From Chrysaora quinquecirrha (taxonomy: Eukaryota > Cnidaria > Scyphozoa > Semaeostomeae > Pelagiidae), in contig JACTAT010000032.1 in NCBI GenBank assembly GCA_014526335.1, positions 5,058,914 to 5,122,913 on the forward strand: a stretch of 64,000 nucleotides of DNA, written 5' to 3'. The notes under the pieces were generated by a model. It was not told where the DNA came from and did not search any database. It saw only the letters and a list, made by a program, of their open reading frames with translations. Shown piece after piece: positions 47,033 to 59,400 of the stretch. The translations under genes were made by a program, and so were the position numbers. Numbering within the stretch: position 1 is the stretch's first letter; every line of letters begins with the position of its first letter.

Positions 47033-47362
47033 TTTATATTTATTTGATTTTCTGAAAGTCAAACTTCCCTTACTTACGATCTAGTAGATTTTTACCATTT
47101 TATCAGCAAGGGAAGGCGAAATAATAACTTTTTACAAAACACCAAAAAAGAACAATCCTGTTTTGGCATCTGCTGGTTTCTTCTGTTTCCATGACAGCAA
47201 ATAGCCTCCTTTTCAGTTCAGCCTCGATTAATTGCTTTCCACACTCCCCATTTCGTTTCGGTGTCACTGGCGGAGGGCCTAAGTAGGCAAAGCTGTGGGG
47301 ATTTTTATTCGGTCAAAGTTGGTCAATCTTTCAGCCTTTTGAGTTCTCTTCCTGTTGTCAAG
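47033..47362. promoter_or_regulatory. Divergent promoter region between the coiled-coil gene and MIC19
   Basis: The start codons point apart with 330 bases between them. No other gene is present, so the spacer should hold both promoters. No known motif stands out. Confidence 0.5.
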
Positions 47363-50300
47363 ATGGGGAACGGCGAATCAACAGCTAAGCGAATTTCGAT
47401 GCAAAAGACTGATGAAGGATCTGTACAGGTACCTATGAGTTGCCTTGTGGATTTTTGTTTTTAAGGCCCTGCCACTTCTGGCCTGTTTTTTCATTTTCTC
47501 CCCTCCTCGACCTAGGATTCCTGAGCTGGAGGTCCTGAGAAAGACCTTTGTGAAGCTTAGTGAATAAATGATTTTTTTCTTTTCTGTAGATTTCTGAAGA
47601 GGTGATGAGAAGGTTAAAGAAAGGGGGCAATGGACAGGAAGTTGAAACAAAAATGCCTGAAGGTATTAATTAAATTATCAAGAAGTTTTGTTTTCCCTAG
47701 CAATGCAAGCCATTATACAATTTTAATGAAAAAACAATTAACAAATTTTTTTTATAATTTTGAAATTTTGAACTTGGGTCAGTTGACAACAAAGCTGTGG
47801 GGCTACGTGACAGACTGCTAGCTGTGGGGTGCTGTTACGTGCCAGACTCCTAACTTTGTCTCTCGCTCCTAATTTATTCAAAGCAAGCAAAAGAACTCTA
47901 GGAGCACAACGCCAATTTCAAGTGCGAAATTTGAATAAAATACTACAATTCTAGTACTTAAGACTATAAGCAAAAAGTGCAAAAAAAAGGAATCAAGTGC
48001 TACTTTTTTTTCTCAATATCAGCTGGAGCACATTTTACAAACTTAGCGGTCTGGGTTTATAATCATCATATTATAACGTAATGATAACGAAATCCTGTTG
48101 TTTATTACCAGGTAACATTTGAAAGTTAGATAAAGGAACAATGTTCTATGCAAAAATTACGGATCAAGAAACATAAATCACCTAGAACTACGACATGTCT
48201 TCTTTGTAAACCTTTGCATAAATTAGCTGACATCTTTGGGTCTATTTTATTGTAACTCTATTTTCTGTCACTTTAGTAATACTCTAACTTTGAATTTATT
48301 TTAGATCAGATAATGATGAGAGAAGAGAATCTAAAGCTGCTTTTGAAGGATGCTTTTGAAAAGGTATATTTATATAGGATATCATTTACGATATCCTTAT
48401 CGTTCATGCAATTACCTGGTTCCTATTTAAAAATCTATTATGCTGAGCTGGAGATTCAGAATGCATCATTTTCAACCACCCAATGCGTAGAATCACAGTA
48501 AATGCTATTTAAGAATAGATTAATTTCATTTTTCAAATGCCCTTACAAACATTTTCACTTTTCAGTGTGAATTGTCACCCTACTTTGTGGTGCATCCCCG
48601 TAGGTCAAAACATACAAGTACAACATTAAAGTGCTTTTTCGGCTTTAGGGCAAAAATGTTGGAGAAAAGACGGCGGCTGAGCAATTCCAGGCTAAAGATA
48701 AAGAAGAAAGCCGTAGATACAAAGAGGAAGAAGAACTTAGAAATATGAAGAATAAAGAAATAGAAGATTTGCAAAAACAATTTGAAGACATACAAATGCA
48801 AACGAAAGTACAGTTGGAGGAGAAAGACAAACTAATTCAATCAGCTAGTGAACAAATTGAGTTGGAAAGAAAAGAAAAAGAAGAATTTCAGAAAAAAGTA
48901 AGAGAAAGTGTTTTCTTTTCTTAGGGCATGTTTGATTGAGACGAATTCTGTATGCTATATGCACCAAGACCAGGGGTAAATTGTGAAGTCGACCAAGTAG
49001 CCCTAGGCTAGAAGACTTAAAAAAGTAACTTCATTTCACTTTTCTTTTCATTTAAACCTGATAAGGTTATTCAGGATCTTGAAGACCTTTAATTTAAGGA
49101 AAGCAGTCTAAATGACTACATATATTGAGTCTTTTCTTTTACATGATGTCTTTTGAGATACCTTGTCAGTAGCCTTTGAAGGGGAAAAGTGGAATGGTGT
49201 TTTTAGCACCAGTTGCTTGGATCTCAGTAGTAGGTTAACTAATCGAAGCATCAACCCTGGCTGTGACGCTACTGTAGCTTGGGCTCAATCGCTATCCACA
49301 ATGAGCTCCTGACACCATGTGTCAGCTTGATTACACCACGACGCCTGCCACAGCAGTCTTTAAGCAAAGTACTAGCGCGACAATTTTGATGCAAACATCT
49401 TTGTGAAGTTAATGAAGTGGGAACGAAGGAGAAGGTGTTAGTGAAGAGGGTAGCTCCGCCTATTCCATTTAAACAAACTGAATAGGCAGAGCAAGCTGCC
49501 AAAATAGTCCGGCGTTAGTTTTTGGCTCTGTTGCATTAATTTGATGAGAGTTTACAGACAAGGCTGCTGCCATCGTTGATACAAGTTAGGAAATCTTATG
49601 ATGTATCTTGTATGTTTCTAGCTTGATCTGAAGGAGGAGTCCCTGAAAGTTGAATTCAAAAGAGGAGTCGAAGATATCGAAAAAATTATCAGGTACGATC
49701 TGGTTTTATGATACGTAGAAATAAAACAAGAGAAATGCACTGGAGAGTTTTGGGCTTTATGACTTGGAGAGTTTTGGGCTTTATGACTTGGAGAGTTACT
49801 CGACGATTTCATTGGGCTCTATAGCTCAGTTGAAACGTCTTTTGCTTTCGGATCATGCAGTCCAGGTTCAAATCCTATCTACTCTGTTATACCCTGGTGT
49901 TATACTGAAGAAGGCTTGAAAGCACAAACCCAATTCGGAGGACAGCCTTGTACTGTATGATTTGGAGAGTTACTTGATTATTTCATCAAGCGCTCTAGCT
50001 CAGTGGAAACGTCGTTGGCTCTCTGATCATGCAAACCGGGCTTGAATGCCACCTATTGTGGTTTGCCACTCTTGAAAAAGTGATTACTCTCATATTTATC
50101 TCTACAGTATTTCGCGAATCGTTTCTCAGAAAAACCGAGCACTTTCAGAACAGAAAAATTAAGCCAAAAGAATATACTGAAGATTCAAAGTTAGAAAGCG
50201 AACTCTTTCAAGCTACACAGAAGTGGACGCATTCCAGAAGCTCTTTTAGGTCTTGGCCAAATGATCAAAAATGATCAAATATTTTTCATCAAACATCTTG

Positions 50301-51404
50301 AACTTTGCTTGCCAAACAAAATGCTATCCGGTTTGTCCAACCGCAAAACATTGTTTGTCAAACATATTTTTGCTTGTGACAAACTTTTCACAAGCACCGT
50401 GCAACAAATTCAAATCATTTTCGCTTGTCAAACAATGTTTAGTGACGTGGCAAAACGGTCAAACATTGCTTGTAAAGCAAATCGAACATTTTTCACAAAC
50501 AATGAGACATTTACCGATTGACCAGGGCCTAAGTGCAACCCTACTTTATAGTATTGTGGTCTTAATCGTAATTATTCAGCCCTAATTTTTGCTCTGTTTT
50601 GCTCTTCTGTTATTCACAGTCTTGTATCTGCTTTTTGCTCTAGGCCACTGCAAATGAAGACAATACATTGTGAAGAACTGCAAAATGAAGTAATTGAATG
50701 TTACAAAGAACATAGGTCTCATCCATTACGATGCTCGAAAATTGTTCATGAATATCAAAGATGTGTTAATGAAGCTAAATTGGTGGGTATTGCTCAATAC
50801 TTGGTATCGCCTTGCACCTTTTTTTTCTGCTAACCCTTTGCATAACGAAAAGTTTAGTCCACCCTGAGACGTTTATGATATACAGTACATTACCTCGTCT
50901 GTCATCTCAAGAATGGATTCCTTGTTCTATGGAACCCAAGCTCCTAACTAAAAAGCTAAAGCCCTGGCAAAATGATCAAACATGGTTCGTCAAACATTTG
51001 AGATATTCTTTACAACCAATGTTTGACCGTTTGTCCAAAACATTGCTTGACAAGCAGAATTCGCATATCAATGATTATTGAAAACATCAAAAACATGTTA
51101 TGCTTGAATCAAGAGCAATGCTTTGTGATGTGGCCAAAGGGTCAAGCATTTTGCTTAATTAACTAATTGCAAATGATTGACCAGCGCTTGATCGTTTTGT
51201 CAGGGCCTAAGCAATTCATTTCTGTCAGATCTTGCAGAAATCAGCATTTACATAGTTGGTTTATAAAAAAAAACCTAGTTGTAATGAACCCCTCATCTTA
51301 CACATTTGCTAACTGCATAATTAGTAAAGCCAAGTTAAAATGCTATATACTGATTTTTTTCCCTACTTCCTTTTCAGAAACAAATGGACCCCGGAGAATC
51401 ATAA
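47363..51404 (+). CDS. CHCHD3: MICOS complex subunit MIC19 (CHCHD3-like)
   Basis: Seven exons: 47363-47428, 47590-47662, 48305-48363, 48649-48897, 49622-49692, 50644-50782 and 51378-51404. They give 227 residues, the same length as human MIC19. The protein holds mitochondrial crista junctions together on the inner membrane. It starts MGNGESTAKR, a myristoylation-type N-terminus as in the family. A long Lys/Glu coiled coil (the DUF737 region) fills the middle. The C-terminus has a twin CX9C CHCH domain (C-EELQNEVIE-C and C-SKIVHEYQR-C), which is oxidised by the MIA40 pathway on import. Vertebrates have MIC19 and MIC25; a single invertebrate gene is best called MIC19/25-like. Confidence 0.93.
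49735..50070 (+). repeat. tRNA-derived SINE family 1, two copies in tandem
   Basis: 'gctctatagctcagttgaaa' with 'gtccaggttcaaatcctatc' is followed by 'gctctagctcagtggaaacg' with a second 'tgatcatgcaaaccgggctt'. Each is led by 'gacttggagagtt' or 'gatttggagagtt'. Both lie in a MIC19 intron. Confidence 0.7.
50238..50532. mobile_element. MITE family B copy
   Basis: Begins 'cttggccaaatgatcaaaaa', ends 'attgaccagggcctaa'. The interior is as in other copies. It lies in MIC19 intron 5. Confidence 0.7.
50955..51215. mobile_element. MITE family B copy
   Basis: Bounded by 'ggcaaaatgatcaaacatgg' and 'cgcttgatcgttttgtcagg'. It lies in MIC19 intron 6. Confidence 0.7.
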
Positions 51405-52883
51405 ATTTATAACAAATCGATAGAAATTCAATATTCGAAGACTGTGACCTGTGACCTCTAGCATATGACCTGTGACATTCAACCTCATCAAGTAACCGCA
51501 TGTTATAGTATTTGAAATTCAACCTTCTGGTATGTGAAATCTTTATTATGATCCCTGCATGTAAAGCCTGTTTAGATTCCATGATGGTTTTACCACCTTT
51601 TATTGGACACTTTATGTTCTTATGTCAACATGCTCCTTATTTGACCTCTACATTGTGAACTCTGCATTGTGAACTCTGAACTATGACCTCTTATTTTGTC
51701 ATACGAGTTCGTGATTTGAAGTTGAATTGAATTGAATTGAATCTAGACCAGATAAGATCCCTGTTCTAGGTCCAATCATGTGCTAGATATCATGCGGTAT
51801 CAACAGTTGTGAAAAGATAGAACACCCTGTGAATTATATGTTAAATGTTGCGTGTGCTTTATTGATGGATTGATCGATTGATGCATTGATGTATATGTAG
51901 AAATAGCCTCTGTACTTAAGAGGGATTTTATGAAACGTTTCTGTCCTCGTATAACGTTTTTCTTTTTCTAGACAGTAAGCCCTCATTTGATTATACGGTG
52001 GGGGATATAAGGGACCTAGAACAGGATCCGCGGTCAAATCTCAACCAAAAAGTTGAACAAAATCTCAGCCCTAGTTGCTAATTGACCAGTTGCTTATTAA
52101 AAAAGTGTATATGTACCGTATATGTACCACGTGTGGTATCCACTATATCGATAATAATAATTCTAGCCTGTATCCCCCAAATAAGTTCGTAGGGTCGCTA
52201 GCCAGTGGTGATTTCAAGGCTCAGGGGGGCGGAGCCCCCCTTCTTAGAATTATGATTGATTTCGGGGGGCTCAGCCCCACAAATACTTTCGCATTGATCG
52301 TGCTTTTAAGAATCTCCTGTGTCTAAACTTGCTTTATTTGCAAAAATCTTGACGTACAGTGTAAAGTAGTTGCTATTTTCTTTTCATAAACTCTAAATTT
52401 CCTATAACATTGTGCAGGGCAATGATTTGCGAACTGCAACAATGAAGTAATTAAAGAAAGCTATTCCTGTCAGTTTCGAATTTAGAGAGTGGACCAAGTT
52501 TGGTGGTTCGCCAGGCAGCCTATGTTAGAGCATTTGGCGTTTGATATCCAGCGATTAAGCCCCCATGTCTCTCTCTGTTCGCCCAGCGGTCAACTTAGCG
52601 TTCCGTCGCCTACCAAGAGGTGGGAGGAAGCCAAATTGCAAACCACTAACTTTCAATGCTAACTTTTCGTTCGTGAGCTGAGCCTACTCGGCACGTCAAA
52701 CGTTACCGAACAGATTACCGAAAGTTTTCCTGAAATGCCTTAAGAATGCCTAATGACAATCTTAATTGGCTCGTTTATCCCACAATAAGACCCTCCCTTA
52801 TTCAAAGATTGGTCATATACCTATCATTAAAATTCAACTTTTTCCCAAAATAAAAATTTTCAAATGTTAGATTGCTGAGGCTC
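51405..52883. other. Intergenic stretch between MIC19 and the receptor gene
   Basis: I see no exon-like stretch. A short GC-rich inverted pair ('gggcggagccccccttctta' and 'ggggggctcagcccc') lies at 52225-52280. The last part is expected to hold the promoter of receptor first exon A. Confidence 0.5.
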
Positions 52884-53409
52884 ATGATGGCGATTTTGCG
52901 AAAACTTAGATGCTTTTTGGGCCTATTTTTACTCATATTGTTTGAGATTGTAAATACAGACTCGGGGAAAATTATTGAAAGGTTGAAATATGACAAACAA
53001 GTTTATGGAATGTCAATGGATGGCTTTAGCAATAGAAATGTGGATTGTTTTAAGAAAGATAGTTGCAATGCCTTTGCTGGTTATTGCTCTGCGATTGGAT
53101 CATGTTGTTTTTGCCGCTGTCCATTTGGTGCGACTTTTTATTCATATCAAACTGGTTGTATTTATGGTGAAGAAACTGATTGGGGTGTCGTGTTTAATGG
53201 TAAGAGAAATGTTTTTAGTCTTTGTTTAATTTGACCCCCTTTGATTTCTAATTATGATTGGTGATCAAGTGATGGCGATGTTCTTGACGGTGATGGTGAT
53301 ACGGCTTATGATAATGATGATTATGATGGTGACCATGATTATGTTGGTTCTGATAATGATTTTGACAATGATGACAATGATGGTGAGGGATGTGATGGCA
53401 TTGATGTTT

Positions 53410-53454
<45 letters not shown>

Positions 53455-56400
53455 ATGATGATGATGATGATTATGATGATGATGATGATTATGATGATGA
53501 TGAAGATGATTACGATATTGACAATGATGATGATCAGAATGGTAATGATGATGATGATATTGATAATAGTGGTGATGATGATAATGATGATCGTGATGAT
53601 GATGATAATGATAATGATAATGATGATGATAATAATGGTTTAATGAAGATTATGATGATGGTGATGATGATTATGATGATGATGATGATGCTGATGATGA
53701 TGATCAGAAGGATGATGATCACCTGGTTTCGATTTCCAACGAACGAAGGTCAATAATAACAAACAGTGGCTTTGAACAAACCACAAGGAAACCTCCCTTG
53801 AAGACTCGAAAATAGCATTTTTTGCAGCCGGAAAACCCACCTATATTTGTCAGTCAGATACCATTGTCGGTATCAGACAAAGAAAGCAATCAATGAAATT
53901 TTCTTTCTTACAGCCTCTTTTCCGCAGTTTGCGGTGCCTAAACGAGGCCATCACAATAAGTGCCAAAAAGAACAATGGTGAAACAGGAACTAAAACTACG
54001 TGAAAGTTTTTCAGATTTGCTTCTCTTTTGAATTTCTCTCCAAAGTTGTCATCAAGCTCAGCACGTTTTACGAAAAGACAAGATCAAGGAAGACGTAATA
54101 TTGCTTTTTCACTTTCTAGTTCTGTTTCAAGAGGAAAGAATTTGAAATTGACTGTGTAAATACCTTTTTGATGATGGTTAAGTTAGGCATGCTCGTGAAA
54201 ACGAAAATAGGCCCGTTGCCAGTTTTGGTGATTTTGATTTTAGTCCAAATGAAATCAAAATGTGACTGTAAATATATCAAGAGAGAGATCATTTCGTCGC
54301 AAAAAAGTGCACCATTTTCATCAACGGACAGCTTCAGCAACCCTAAGTTTTTTTGTTCAAAGAAAACTAACGAGTGTACTCACAGAGGCGCGGTTTGTTC
54401 CTCAAGTTGCTGTACTTGCAAATGTCGTGAACATATTCCAAATTTTTACTCATTACAGAAAGGTTGCGTGAGTTCGACGGTTATTAATAACGAACAAGGT
54501 ATGCCTCTCCACACTCTTCCTTGTATTATTTTTTACAGTTATTGCTTGGTAAAGCTTATTGATATCAATTTACCTGTTTACCCAAGCAAAAGTATAATGA
54601 CACATTAGCACAGGTAAAAAAGCGTTGAAATCCAACGTGTAATGCAACGTGAAATCCGCCGTATAATCCTACGCTCAATGTAATGCAACGGGCCGTGTAA
54701 TCCAACGTTACTTTAGACGTGCCCGTGAAATGCAACATGAAATGCAACACCGTGTAATACAACGCGTAATGCAACACCGTGTAATACTACGTGTAATACA
54801 ACAACGAGAAATACTACGTGTAATGTTCCACTGAGTATAATACTACGTGTAATGCGACATCGAGTAATACTACGCACAATGCAGCACAGAGTTATGCAAC
54901 AAGATTAGATGCAAAAAATAAACAAATTTCACTTCATAACTTGAATTCAAAATTTCATCAAATGTTACTTAAAATAATAAAAGCAGTTGCAAGTTAATAA
55001 GGTATTGGAAAAAATGTTCATCAGAAGGTTGCTGCATCTCGTTCCACCATAAAGTCATCCTTTCCTCAGTCAACGACATAGCTTCCATCCAAAGCTCACA
55101 AAGCAGTCATACTCAGTATCAACCTGAAATGAATATAGTAAGGTCTAAATATTAGTATAGGGTATTGTATAATTTGAACTAACAACATAAAGTTAAAACA
55201 GTTTTGATAAACAAGCAGAAAATAGAAAGTAAAACAGCCTTTGAAATAAATATACCTATCTCCACACGTCCTGGATTCTTTTCAGTTAGCTTGTTTATCA
55301 GGTACATGTTCACCTAAAGATGAAAAAATTGGTTTTTTATAAAAACAACTGACAAATATTATTGCATGCTAATATTCTTACATGATAATCAGATCAGAAA
55401 AACACTCACCCAAGAGCACAGATAATGCAAAACAGATGTACAGTATAGTCATTTCCAAAAATTTTCGATCAATCCAGTTTGAATTTCTAGGTGAATCCAA
55501 TTTGCTTGGCCTGAAATTTAAAGACTATCTGCAATGATATTGAACTGAAGAAATGTGCCTACTTTATCTTATGCTTGATTTTGTAAACAAAATAAAATCA
55601 GTTATTCAAGATTTTTTGTACTCAAAGGCTGTAATACTTATCTTTAACGCCAGAAAAACAGCTCCTCAGTTCTTTCTTCAACTTTGTCTGCCTTCTCTTT
55701 CTTGACCCAGTTTGAAGCGCCAAGGTTCATTTTTTTCTAACTGTCAAATTTCTTATATAAGTTTCAAATTCAAATATAGTTCCAAAACAAAGGAATTCCA
55801 CAATGGAGATTGTACCCAGACCACCAAGGACTTAGGCCGTGTAATCCCACGGAGTATTTTGGCCGTGTAATCCCATGGTTCTTGAAATGTACCGTTGCAT
55901 TACACAGGCTGTAGTATTGCATGAGCCATGTAATCCTACAGTGTATTTTCTAATCATGAAATGCAACATTGCATTACACGGTGTGATGTAATGCATCGTT
56001 GCATTACACTAGTCGTGGTATTACAAGGCCGTGTAATCCCACATTTGTGTGTAATGATCTGGAGGATTATACGTGACGTTGCATTTCACATTGCGTTGGA
56101 TTTCACCGCTCTTTTACCTGTGTAGACCGAAATAAACCAGAGGAAGAGATCAATCACTGTGTAACTATCCTGAGTATTCGCATTGATTGTGATAGGAGGT
56201 GAAAGGTGAAATGGTGTTTTGTGCTAGTCGCTAGGATCTCAGTAGTAGGTTAACTAATCCAGACCTCGACCCTGGCTGTCACATTACCATGGCTGGGCTC
56301 GACCCCTGACCACACTGCGCTACAGCACCTTCAAAGTAGGTAAAGTGACATCATTGGTGCATCTGCATCCTCCTCAGACTGTTAGGAAAAAGACCAATTT

Positions 56401-59400
56401 GGGTGAAAGGGACAGGCAAAATTGATTTTGGGCCAAATGAATTGAGAAGCCCCATTTTCCTTGTCTTTCCACGCAATAGCAACCATAATAGTAACAGGTC
56501 AACTCACCCCACTGCCAATGCCCTCCCCCCTTAACATGGTCAAGTCGGACCTACCTCTTTCAAGTCATGTTGCCCCACGTGTCCATACAACTCACCCCAT
56601 CTGTCAAGTCAACTTGCCCCACGATTAAATAAATGATAGAAAACAATAAAATTGAGTGGGTCTATCACTGTGATAAAAGGGGGTTTGGGGTGGAGTCCCC
56701 AACTTTAAACATTTACAGTTCAGTTGGGGCTAGTTGACTTTTGAGATGGGTGAACGGACTTTGAAAGTGGGTCGAGTTGGCAGTGGGGCGAGTTTGTAGT
56801 GGGGCAAGTTGACCAGAAACTGCTTGAGCCACCCCTGATTTAAGTACACAAATTTTAAGAAATTTTTCTTTACCCTATAATGATAATATTTTATTTTTCT
56901 GCAGACACAAAATGCCACTTTCAGCTTGCAGATTCAGCATCCTTTGTCCCAACGTTCTCGGGCTACCAAGATCTTTATGCCTCAAATTTACAAGTTGGTG
57001 CGAAATATGCATCAATATCAGAAATAATGAATTCTGGAGTTTGCAAAACTGAAATCATTCAATATATTGACAGTAATGGAATGAAAAAAGCATTATTTGA
57101 GAATAACTGCTCAGAGATTATTGGCATCAGATCAAAGGAATTGGCAAATGGTCAAAAGTCTCATATGCTTTCTGTAAGTAGAAATTTTTGCTACAGTTAT
57201 ACCAGAAATTTTATCGTTGATGAAATTAAAATAAGTGGTAACATGCAACAGATTTGTAATTGGGGAACATAATTGTTTACGCTAACCCCCTTGCACTTAA
57301 CTTTCTATCAACACTCGTACCATTTAAATGTGCCAGATGAAAACGTGGACCCTCATTTTCAAATTTTACAAAAATTTGTTAGTAAAAAATTTGACCCCAG
57401 GTATAGATTGAGCACCTGCGTTGAGGAAAATTTTTACGCCTCCAGTCCTTAAAATGTTGAGTTTGTATAGTGATTAAAAGTTTGAATTTTATAAAGGATT
57501 TGACCTTGAAAAATCACTGTGGGTGAAATTTTACACCATCAGTCATTTTCACGGTCAAATCCCTTACAAATTTTCGAATTTTTAATCGCTATAAAATCAA
57601 CATATTGTAAGAAGTAGATGTGTAAAAATTTGCCTCAACACTGTATGAAGGTGAATCTAAAGTCGAAATATTTCTGTGAGGCAATTTTCAAATTTTTTGA
57701 AAACGAGGCCCTTAATTGAAAAGGTGTATTGAGAATGACTGTTCAATTGTTATTTTTCAGTGGACATATACAGGCAATTCTGATGCTGCTTGGCAGAAAA
57801 TGAAAGGCAAGTTGCTGCAGATGAAAATTTCTTGCATAAGCTATGGATCAAAAAAGCAAAAAGTGTCATCTTGTTTGTTATTCAAAGTGGCAGGAAGATA
57901 TAATGGTAAGTGTTTGAAGGCCCTTTGAAAACATTCAAACATTGTTTGTCTTATGAAATTTGCCTTTCAAGTAATATTCCCCACCGTTTGGAAATATTGC
58001 AAAACATTGCTTGTCAAACATAACATATTTAGGTTGGCTCTAGCAAAAAGGGTTTTGCCCTGTTAAGTCATTGCGGTGCAAACGTTGCTTTTCGATAGAG
58101 CTTTCAAATGTGTGCCCGACAGGATTAAAGATATCAGGTTTTCAATGCTAAAATCGAAGGAAGCATCCAAAACTTGGTATTGGTACAAATTTTCACTGTC
58201 CTAACACTTTTATTCTTAATTTTATGAGCATTCAAAGTTCCCAATTCTATAAAGGTTTTGACTGCGAAAAATTAAGTATGCGAAACACTCAGTAAGTCCA
58301 AGCCCTTATAAAATCGCAAACTCAACTCGAAACTTTGAACTATTGTCAAATCAATAATACAAGGGCTAAGATAGTAAAGCTTTGCACGTGATTTAAACTT
58401 GGGCGCTTAATACGAATTTCGCATCGAAAACCCTCTATGCTATCTCGAAGTTCGAAAAAAGCTCAATAATCATTGAAAAGGTCTGTGTTCTTGCCAGGCA
58501 ATGTTTTGTGACGTGGCCAAATGTTCTAAAATTGTTTGAAAAGCAAATTTCAAATGTTTGACAAACAATAATCGTTTGGCCATAACCTAATTTTTAAAAT
58601 ATAAAACCACTACTGAATACTAAAGCGTAGTGTGCTGGCTAAAGAGTGATTGTCTCAATTCTCTGAGAAAATGACTATCCTTTTTTTTTAGATGCGCTTC
58701 ATTTCAGTTTAACAAAAAGCCTCGCTTGCCCAACAACGGCTTTACCCATGACTGCATCCTCTACTACAACTTCTGTACCGGAAAGCCTGGAACCAAGCAC
58801 AACAAATTCGACGTCTCCGGACTTGCTTCCTCCCGCAACTCTGCAGGCTTTTCAGACTACAAAAGCAAAACAATTTGGACAGGTATATCTATAAGCTAAC
58901 CGTTATTTTGCCAAAGAATCTTTGCCTCTCGTTCGAAATTAAATTACACCTTACCGCGAAAAATTCTTGCCAACGGACTTATTCGGGGAATTTCTTGGCC
59001 TTGCCCCTTGTATGCTTAATCTTACTGGTGTTGCCGAGTGATCAGGGCGTCCGGTTAGTATCCCTCGCCACGCAAACCTTATTGCCCAGCAAATTCTGCT
59101 TCTCAAGCAATGTTTTTGGAGTGGCCAAACTGTCAAGCATTGCTTGGTATAGTTGGTATAGCAAATGTTTCACAATAAAATGTTAGATCGTTTGGCCAGT
59201 GCTAGTCTATATCATTCTGGAATTTTTCTTGTTGTTCTCTTATCCATGTCTTACCTTTTTTATTTTTGTTTTATTGAAATCTAGGGCAGAAACCAAGAAC
59301 TCACAGAGAAGAAAGACAAAGAAAAGGGAATAAATTCAGTGGTTGTTGGGCTTATCGTTGGTTCTGTCTTTCTTCTCGCAATTGTCGCTGTAGCATTTTT

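Noticed and set aside
53254..53643. Met-rich open frame
   Set aside because: It is a product of the GAT trinucleotide repeat in the first receptor intron.
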